The notes below the pieces were generated by a model. That model saw only the letters and a list, made by a program, of their open reading frames with translations. It did not search any database and had not been told where the DNA came from. A DNA stretch of 45,551 nucleotides from an uncultured Flavobacteriales bacterium. GTDB taxonomy: Bacteria > Bacteroidota > Bacteroidia > Flavobacteriales_G > Salibacteraceae. Of the stretch, positions 33,714-41,000 are shown in pieces; the first letter of the stretch is position 1, and every line of letters begins with the position of its first letter. The position numbers and the translations under genes were made by a program. The stretch covers positions 1 to 45,551 of the forward strand of contig CAJVZZ010000020.1 in assembly GCA_913020435.1 (NCBI GenBank), given 5' to 3'.

Positions 33714-34161
33714 TACTATATTTTCAAAATATTAGGCTGTAAATATATTACTAATACAACTACTAAGCATTTAATTTACAGATGCCTTAACACCTATCAT
33801 AACGACCTTTGTTCAGTAAATAATTCATCATAATCTCTACAAAATCGAATTTTAAAATAAAATAAATAATTAATTGTCTAATCGCTTGAAACCTCTGATT
33901 AACAAAAAAGCTAAAAGACATTAGCACAGTGGCTCAATTATTAGCCCAGCCTAAAGAAGAAGAAGAAGAAGAAGAAGAAGAAGAATTCACAACAGAAATT
34001 GAAATAAAAGAATTTTCTTTTATTACAATTGGATCGATTGATTATGACGGAAACATCTCCAGTACTTCTCCATTTAGCTTTATTGATTGTGATTGGCCGC
34101 GTATACTTAAATAACCATTAAAATATATGTTGATTGAAAAAGTTGGAACCCAAAACAAATT
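33714..34161. other. Intergenic stretch between the lipoprotein and the OsmC remnant
   Basis: AT-rich and mostly featureless. The lipoprotein promoter should lie in the first 100 bases, but I find no exact TAnnTTTG box. A GAA microsatellite sits at 33954-33983 inside a short GTG-started acidic frame (33929-34114) that I do not call a gene. Confidence 0.5.
33954..33983 (+). repeat. GAA/AAG trinucleotide microsatellite, 10 units
   Basis: Ten uninterrupted AAG units. In the 61-residue frame that crosses it this gives ten consecutive glutamates. Such tracts change length by polymerase slippage; a three-base unit would not shift the frame. Confidence 0.85.
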
Positions 34162-34373
34162 AAAGTTCAAGTTAATCATGGAAAAGATTGTGCCCAAGCG
34201 AGCAAGGATTGCGAAACATCAACTACAAAAATCGATAAATTCGAGCAGCTGATTCATTGTATGGAGATTTAGCAGATTAAGAAAAAGAAAGACTGCTTCA
34301 AATTGCCAACAAATGCACTGTACACAAAACATTAGAAGCTACATCGGAAATTAGCACACGACTTAAAGAGTAA
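34162..34373 (+). pseudogene. OsmC-family protein remnant (C-terminal third)
   Basis: Two frames together encode an OsmC/Ohr-type C-terminus: VQVNHGKDCAQASKDCE with TTKIDKFEQLIH in one frame, then DLAD-stop-EKERLLQIANKC and TVHKTLEATSEISTRLKE in the next. The KIDKFER...GDL...LLxIANKCPVHKTL order is characteristic of Bacteroidota OsmC-like peroxide-resistance proteins, and the Cys of ANKC is the active-site cysteine of the family. One base is missing around 34258-34265 and codon 34278-34280 is TAA where Glu is expected. The N-terminal two thirds are absent. Confidence 0.75.
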
Positions 34374-34405
34374 TTCAACATCTAATTCTTGCCAAAAAGT
34401 TTCCG

Positions 34406-34430
34406 GTACTAGAAAGGTCTAGTACTTTTG
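34406..34430 (+). promoter_or_regulatory. Palindrome overlapping the S4-gene promoter element
   Basis: GTACTAGA (34406-34413) and TCTAGTAC (34418-34425) form a perfect 8-bp inverted repeat with a 4-nt centre. The right arm runs into TACTTTTG (34423-34430), a full TAnnTTTG match 19 nt before the ATG. It could be an operator over the -7 box, or a hairpin with a T4 tail ending upstream transcription. Confidence 0.5.
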
Positions 34431-34449
34431 AAGAAATAAGATTTGCAAA

Positions 34450-34653
34450 ATGGAATTTGAACTCACTACAGAATACATCGAACTTAACAAACTACTAAAG
34501 TTGCTTGGCTGGGTTGAATCTGGTGGATTTGCGAATATGGTAATATCAGAAGGCTTGGTTGCTGTTAATGGTGATACTGAAACACGCAAAAGGAAAAAAT
34601 TACGTGCTGGAGAAACAGTAGAATTCAAAGGAAAAAAGGTGACCATTAAATAA
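34450..34653 (+). CDS. Small S4-domain RNA-binding protein (YbcJ-like)
   Basis: 67 residues forming little more than one S4 fold: EYIELNKLLKLLGWVESGGFANMVISEGLVAVNGDTE, then RKRKKLRAGETVEFKGKKV. The alpha-L motif GGFA.MVISEG.V.VNG matches the YbcJ family. S4 domains bind structured RNA, often rRNA; the exact target is unknown. The gene follows a promoter with a palindrome and is separated by a single base from the lipid A acyltransferase gene, so they are cotranscribed. Confidence 0.88.
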   Translation: MEFELTTEYIELNKLLKLLGWVESGGFANMVISEGLVAVNGDTETRKRKKLRAGETVEFKGKKVTIK

Positions 34654-34654
34654 T

Positions 34655-35560
34655 ATGAAAATTTTTAGCGCTTTATTTTACTATGGGATAGTAATACCCT
34701 TTAGTAGCCTCCCATCCAGAGTGCTTTATCTGATTTCTGATCTGGTATTTATTTTAATTTATCATATTGTGCGTTACCGTCGAAAAGTCGTAATGCAAAA
34801 CCTTCAAAACTCATTTCCAACTCACAGCAAAAAAGAAAACCAAGTCATTGCTAGAAAGTTTTATCGTCAATTCTGCGACACACTAATCGAAGGAATCAAG
34901 GGGTTAACTATGAGCAGAGAAGACATTCATAGTAGAATGTTCAATCGAAATCCAGAACTTATTAATAACTATTTCGATCAAGGAAAATCAGTAATAATTA
35001 CTACTGGCCATTACTACAGCTGGGAATGGTGGTTTCTAGGAATTGACACTCCAGTGAAACATAAAATTGTACTGATTTATAAAGAGTTAAGCAATAGGTA
35101 TCTAGAAAATAAACTAAAACACATACGTTCTTCATTTGGTGTTCTGCCTCTCCCCTTTCAGGAAGTTCGAACGTTTTTTAAAGACCGTGAAAATGGCAGT
35201 TATGGTTATGTTTTTGGAAGTGATCAAGCTCCACATAATGCAAAAAAAGCCTATTGGACGTGGTTCTTAAACCAAGAAACTCCAGTAGCTTTTGGTGCAG
35301 AAAAATTTGCAGTCGAAAAAGATATTCCTGTTGTTTTTTGCCGAATATATAAAATCAGAAGAGGCTATTATGAATTTGAGTATGTGGATATTGAATCCAA
35401 TCCAACGGCAACACAATATGGAGATATAACCGCTAAGTACACAGCAATTTTAGAGGAAACAATTGCTAAAGATCCTGTTGGATGGTTGTGGACTCATAAA
35501 CGCTGGAAAAGAGAAAAGCCCGAGGGAATGAAAGTGCATGGAAAACCAAACCTAGTTTAA
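34655..35560 (+). CDS. Lipid A biosynthesis acyltransferase (LpxL/HtrB family)
   Basis: 301-residue LPLAT-family enzyme adding a secondary acyl chain to lipid A at the inner membrane. It has an N-terminal membrane helix (LYLISDLVFILIYHIV), VMQNLQNSFP, and the catalytic H-x4-E motif in TTGHYYSWEW (His119, Glu124). GSDQAPHNAKKAYW and PVAFGAEKFA are the substrate-side motifs, and the end WLWTHKRWKREKPEG is typical. It starts 1 nt after the S4 gene. Its last nine bases overlap the convergent LysE-family gene. Confidence 0.94.
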   Translation: MKIFSALFYYGIVIPFSSLPSRVLYLISDLVFILIYHIVRYRRKVVMQNLQNSFPTHSKKENQVIARKFYRQFCDTLIEGIKGLTMSREDIHSRMFNRNPELINNYFDQGKSVIITTGHYYSWEWWFLGIDTPVKHKIVLIYKELSNRYLENKLKHIRSSFGVLPLPFQEVRTFFKDRENGSYGYVFGSDQAPHNAKKAYWTWFLNQETPVAFGAEKFAVEKDIPVVFCRIYKIRRGYYEFEYVDIESNPTATQYGDITAKYTAILEETIAKDPVGWLWTHKRWKREKPEGMKVHGKPNLV

Positions 35561-36178
35561 TTCGATAATCAGGAAAACGGCCAAACCAATCAAAATTGAA
35601 ACTTTTACCCATTTAGCAATTATCCAAAAATAAGGGCTGTTCAAATAAAGACTTAAACGACCAGCTACAGCCGAAATTATTGAAAAGATAATTATAGCCT
35701 GAACTAAAAAACTAAAGCCAAGTACTGAAAATTGCATCGGAACAGGCCAACCTTCTTTTGTGATAAACTGAGGGAAAAAAGCTATAAAAAACAACGTGAC
35801 TTTAGGGTTAAGAACATTCATAAAAAATCCTGTTCGGATTAACTTTTGCCATCCAGAAAGGTCTTGTGAATCCTTTGAGTTTTCCAGTAATATTGGTTTT
35901 TCTTGGCTTGCATTATATGCTAGAAATAAAAGATAAAGTGCACCAGTATAGAGAATAGCTTGGTAAATAAAGACCGACTGCTGTAATAACAAGGATAGAC
36001 CAGTTGCCGCAATAGTTGTGTGCACGACTATACCACTGACTAAGCCTATTGAGATAAGAATACCCGTTTTAGCGCCCCTCGTTATGCTTTGGGTGAGTAC
36101 AAAAATATTATCGGGACCTGGCATTATAGTTAATAAGGCCGAAGATCCGATGAAAGCAATTAATAGGTTAAAATCCAA
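35552..36178 (-). CDS. LysE/RhtB-family exporter
   Basis: 208 residues with six hydrophobic segments. The N-terminal signature LTIMPGPDNIFVLTQSITRGAKTGILISIGLVSG matches the LysE/RhtB amino-acid exporter family, including the P-G-P-x2 motif in the first loop, and NPKVTLFFIAFFPQFI is the second signature. These proteins export amino acids or similar small molecules; the substrate here is unknown. It is convergent with and overlaps the acyltransferase gene, and follows the aquaporin remnant by 11 nt on the same strand. Confidence 0.9.
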   Translation of the reverse strand: MDFNLLIAFIGSSALLTIMPGPDNIFVLTQSITRGAKTGILISIGLVSGIVVHTTIAATGLSLLLQQSVFIYQAILYTGALYLLFLAYNASQEKPILLENSKDSQDLSGWQKLIRTGFFMNVLNPKVTLFFIAFFPQFITKEGWPVPMQFSVLGFSFLVQAIIIFSIISAVAGRLSLYLNSPYFWIIAKWVKVSILIGLAVFLIIELN

Positions 36179-36189
36179 GTAATTAAGAA

Positions 36190-36507
36190 TTAATCTTTAG
36201 CCGTAAACTTATAAACCGCTCCATCTGCTGCAATTCCGCCCAAAACTTGCGCACCGATATTAGGAAGTCTTTCTTTTTTAGCGAAGCCACCTATCCATAA
36301 CCCAATTGAAACAACTGGATTAAGATGACAACTCGAAATATGTACAATTGAATATGCCATGATTAATACTGTAAGCCCAAAAGCAAGAGAGATACCAACA
36401 AATCCAATTCCTAGTTCTGGATATACGGCCGCTAATAAAGTGCTTGCGCAACCACCAGGAACCAGCCAAAAAGATCCAATAAATTCTACTACTAGTTTTT
36501 TAATCAT
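36190..36507 (-). pseudogene. aqpZ: Aquaporin (AqpZ-like) with a large internal deletion
   Basis: 105 residues against about 230 in AqpZ. Residues 1-90 are a good N-terminal half ([43 protein letters not shown]), but the first NPA is NPV. After LGGIAADG the frame jumps to AVYKFTAKD, which looks like an aquaporin C-terminal tail, so about 120 residues including the second NPA motif appear deleted in frame. One pore half cannot form the normal channel, hence pseudogene. A short half-aquaporin that dimerises is conceivable but unlikely. Confidence 0.75.
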
Positions 36508-36571
36508 AAAGCGTTTTATTATTCGCCAACTAATTTATTTTTTATCTAAAGAATAGCGCTCGAATATCATT

Positions 36572-37249
36572 CTAATTATTTAGGAGTTTTCTCAATTTTT
36601 GAATACTCACCAAATGAGTAAAAGCAACAATTGGAACTATAATCCCGGGCAACCATACAAATGGAAACTGCACCACGCCAATAGCCGGCTTATCAAATGC
36701 CTGCAATTGTATCGGACTTGGAATTGAAATAAGAGCAGTCGCTACTACCTGAATTAAAAGTGTAAATGAAACTACATTCCAAACTAATAAAAGCTTCTTA
36801 TTTATCTTACCATTTTTAAAAGCGAACCAAAAAATTACCGGAGCTGATAAGCCAGAAATTCTATCAAAATTTCTGCCTTCGAACGTCATGCTCTCTGGCA
36901 ACAATCCACTGAGAAATAAATACAACAAAACAATTTCTACAGGAACTCTAAAAACACTAAGCAACGTTATCATTTTAAGATCAACTTGATCAATAAGTCT
37001 TTTTCCTGCTGCCGAGTAGAATGTATAAACTATTATTAGAGCAGTTGGTGGCAGCAAAAAGACAACTCTTGGAGGCATAGCCTTAAAGTCTATAAAAAAC
37101 CCTTGCTAAGCAAGAACGCCTTGAATTAAACCTAAGACTAAAATCACGATTAGGCTAATCAGATGCTTTTTGGTAGCGAGAAAAAAAAGCCCAACAGTGG
37201 CTGTAGTTGTTGAAATAAATAAAATCGATAGCCAATTAGCGAGTTCCAT
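36572..37249 (-). pseudogene. Membrane-protein gene split by an in-frame amber codon
   Basis: From the ATG at 37249 the frame runs MELANWLSILFISTTT through ISLIVILVLGLIQGVLA, meets TAG at 37108-37106, and continues in the same frame as QGFFIDFKAMPPRVVFLLPP to the stop at 36572. Together it is 225 codons with about six hydrophobic segments, a layout I associate with uncharacterised Bacteroidota membrane proteins. The downstream part alone (168 residues from the ATG at 37078) lacks the first two helices. One CAG/CAA/TGG-type change would restore it. Function unknown. It could also be a sequencing error or a very recent mutation. Confidence 0.7.
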
Positions 37250-37371
37250 TATACCGTAAATCTAATTGCAGTTATTGATTAAACAACCTGACATCTGATT
37301 GTTTGATAACTCCAGTCATTATTGCTCATCCATTTCTAGTGTGCAGACCCAAAAACGAGTTCAGGATTATT

Positions 37372-37878
37372 TTAAATCTTTACACCATGAGTAATATAAG
37401 AAAGACCTTGCTGACCCAATGTTGAAATCATCACCCCTTCAAATAAAGGGTCAGGACAACCTACAGGAGCTTTCCATTCGAAAAGAAAATTGGATCCTGT
37501 ACCACCAGCAACATCATGTTCTTCTATAACGATTTCTGTTGTCTCAAATGGACCTAAAAATATTGGATCATCAATATAAACGTGGACTAGTGCACCATGG
37601 GTATCGTAATAATTAGCCGCTACAATATAGATGGTATCTGAGTCACTGGTATTTCGGAGACTCGCTACAGCAGTTAAATTGTGTTTGATATCTTTATTTC
37701 TACTGTACACCTGAGAATAAATAGACAAATATGTTTTTCCCAATTCCAAACTATCAATCTGATTTGCTTTTAATGTTCGATTCGTCCAATCTTCATGCAC
37801 AAAAGGAACTATTGGCATTGGCGGTTCACAACCTATTAGTACAAATAACATAACCAGAAACCCTATAATACGCTTCAT
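37372..37878 (-). CDS. DUF3124-family lipoprotein
   Basis: 168 residues from the ATG at 37878, chosen so that the lipoprotein signal MKRIIGFLVMLFVLIGC (Cys17) starts correctly; a frame seven residues longer exists. The mature part LTAVASLRNTSDSDTIYIVAANYYDTHGALVHVYIDDP, then VIEEHDVAGGTGSNFLFEWKA and MISTLGQQGLSYITHG, matches DUF3124, a small beta-sandwich family of unknown role found in envelope lipoproteins. The GGTGSNF and GQQGxSF/Y motifs are the family's best-kept parts. A TAACTTTG box at 38022-38015 could be its promoter, leaving a long leader. Confidence 0.8.
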   Translation of the reverse strand: MKRIIGFLVMLFVLIGCEPPMPIVPFVHEDWTNRTLKANQIDSLELGKTYLSIYSQVYSRNKDIKHNLTAVASLRNTSDSDTIYIVAANYYDTHGALVHVYIDDPIFLGPFETTEIVIEEHDVAGGTGSNFLFEWKAPVGCPDPLFEGVMISTLGQQGLSYITHGVKI

Positions 37879-38044
37879 AATATTTGACTTTGAAAACATT
37901 TAGAAGAGAAAATCCTCCACTCCTAACAAATATTGGCATTAAAAACCTTGGAATTATAGTCCAAAATATGATTTTAGAATTTTTAATTTGAAGATGAAAA
38001 CCAATAAACAGCAACAAAGTTAGCTCGCTGAAATGAACCGTTTT

Positions 38045-41000
38045 TTACTTCTCTAAAGCAGTTATTCTCTTTTCCAGTTTCTTAATTAATTCTTGCTGAG
38101 CTTCAATCAATTTTTGCTGCTCTTGCATTCCTTTTACCAATGGAACAACAAACTCAGAATAACGCAAACCATACATGTCTTTATCATTCTTAGGGGCATC
38201 TACTCCGCTAAAAGAGTAACCAGATTTCTTAGCTGCTTTCTCAACATCTTGCGCGATAAAACCGGTTTGAGTAGTTTTTGATTTTTCTATTCTCGCCTCA
38301 ACTTCTTCTGCACTTACCTCTAAAGAATCTTTATCCTCGAATTGACTAAATAATTCTTCTATTTTCAAGGTATAAGTCACTGGTTCTAATTTCATAATAA
38401 AATCCAATCCAACTACGTCGCTCTTTACATTTTCTTTAAAACGGCCATCTGACAGCGTACTCCAACCAACTTGGCCACCAATACTTGAAACGCTACTATT
38501 ACCTACCCTTACTTGATTGGAAGCAGTCGTAGTCACATTATAGCCCACGGCAGTAGCATTAGAGTATGTGGTATTATTAGCAGGACCTGCATAAGATCCT
38601 AAATAAGTATTTTGCGCTCCCGTTTGACCATAATAACCAGCCCTATGACCAATTGCCGCATTGCGATTACCTGTTGTATTTTGATACAGAGTATTTGTTC
38701 CAATAGCTGCATTCTCATACCCAGTAGTATTAAATCCCATTGAATAATACCCCGATGCAGTATTATCGTATCCAGTTGAATTTCTATACAGTGCATACAT
38801 TCCCGATCCCGAATTTCTATACCCAGTAGTATTAAAGTACAGCGTAGCATATCCAATTGCTGCATTTCTAGTACCTGTGGTGTTTAAACGCAGTGCATTT
38901 CCACCAAATGCCGAATTATAATTTCCAGTAGTATTAGAGAACAGCGCATAGAATCCAGACGCAGCATTAAGTATACCCGAAGTATTTAATCTTAGAGACC
39001 CTAATCCGTATGCCGCATTATATGCCCCTGTTGTATTGGAACCCAATGAATAATCTCCATAAGCAGAATTCTGTTGACCAGTTGTGTTACGACTAAGTGA
39101 ATAAGATCCGGTACTTGTATTGTAATTTCCTGATGTGTTATTCGCAAGGGAGTTACTTCCAATTGCTGTATTTAATTGTCCTGTAGAGTTATTTCGCCCA
39201 CTTTTATAGCCTACAAATACATTTTGATTATTGGATAAATCATCTGTTTGTCCTGCCTCTTGACCAATAAATACTGAAAGCCCTGAATTAGTGTTTTCTA
39301 ATCTCGCACCTCTCATTCTCCACTGCTCACTTCCAGCCAAATCAAATCGTATAATATCCTCATCACTTGATTCTTCCATTTGAATTTTTGTATCGCCATC
39401 CAAATCACTCACTTGAGTTGTATCGCCCAAGCTAACCGCCCCTGGATTAGACCAAGAAGCTTTTCCTGTAGCATCAGAAGTCAATATTTTTCCTGCTCCA
39501 GCTCCAGTAGTAAAAATAAAATCATCTCGAACTTCCAAATCTCCATTGATCTTCAATTGGTCAGTTGCAAAATCTCCATAAATTAATGGAGCCGCAGAGT
39601 TACTCGATTCTATATATAATTTATTTGATCCAGTTTCGGAGTACCCCGAGTTACTCCCAAGAAATATATTCTCCGAACCTGAGGAATTACTGTATCCAGC
39701 GTTGCGACCTAATACCACATTACTACTTCCATTGATATTAGTAAATAAGGCTTGATCTCCCAGTACCGTATTGTATGCACCGGATACGGATCTGTGCATC
39801 GATTTAAATCCAATTGACACGTTTCTTGCTCCAGTCACATTAGCATACATTGCAGCATAACCCATTATAGTGTTATAATTACCTGTAACCATTCCCCTGC
39901 CGGCAAAGGCTCCCATGGCGGTGTTTCCAGTTGAACTATTGGAGTAAAGTGCATCATACCCCAAGGCTGAATTGTAATTCGTTCCAGAATTACTTCTTAG
40001 TGCTCTGTAGCCCGAGGCGGTATTCCCAAAGCCCGTTCCATTAGAAAATAATGCTTCATAACCAACTGATGAATTTCTGAATCCAGTTGAGTTATTATAC
40101 AAAGCCCTGGCTCCTATTGTGGTATTCTGTCTTCCTGTTGAATTTAAATGCATGGCGGTGCGACCAACGCCTACATTATAATCACCCGTAGTTGAACTCT
40201 GGCCAGCATTGTTGCCAATAAACGTGTTGTTGTTATTCGTCAGATCATCACTCTGACCAGCATTATCTCCGATAAACACTGAACCCCCAGTTCCTAAAGG
40301 TTCTATTCTTGTACCTTCCATCCTCCAACGCTCATTGCCAGCAATATCAAAACGAATAATATCCTCATCTGCAGACTCCTCTACTTGAATTTTAGTATCG
40401 TTGTCTGCATCTTTTATTTCAGCAGGTATCTTGGCATCTGACCATGTGGCATTACCTGATGCATCCGAAGTAAGAATTTTATCCACACCTGCTGCTGCTG
40501 TGAGTTGAATAGTACTTGCCGTTATTCCATTGTTTACCGTCAGGCTCCCGAGGTTTGTGATGTTCAGCCCGGCAGCATCGCTTCCTGCTGCAAGCACTGA
40601 ATCGATTCCCCTAGTCGTATATGTACCTCCGCTTGGCAGAGTCACGTTGTTTCCACCCGATATTGACAATGTACTTCCACTCAATGAAAGTGATTGCGTA
40701 TCCGTATTGTCCAAATACGGAGCTAGACTCACGGATTTGGCTCCACCAGCATCAGTAACTGTCAAATTATTTGAAGAAATAGCAAAAGCAGTATTCAACT
40801 CATTAGTAGAATCGTTATCGTTATTTGCAGATCCCAAAGGAAGTGTTACGCTATTTCCTCCAGCAATAGTTAATGTAGAGCCACTCAATGAAAGGTTTTG
40901 ACTATCCGTATTGTCCAATAGTGAGGCAAGACTTGTCGTTTTCGCGCCTCCTGCATCAGTCACTGTTAACGTTGTTCCAGAAAACCCAACTGAACTGTTT

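Noticed and set aside
33929..34114. 61-residue acidic protein as a real gene
   Set aside because: GTG start without support, Glu run from a microsatellite, and no recognised similarity; kept only as a repeat and a finding.
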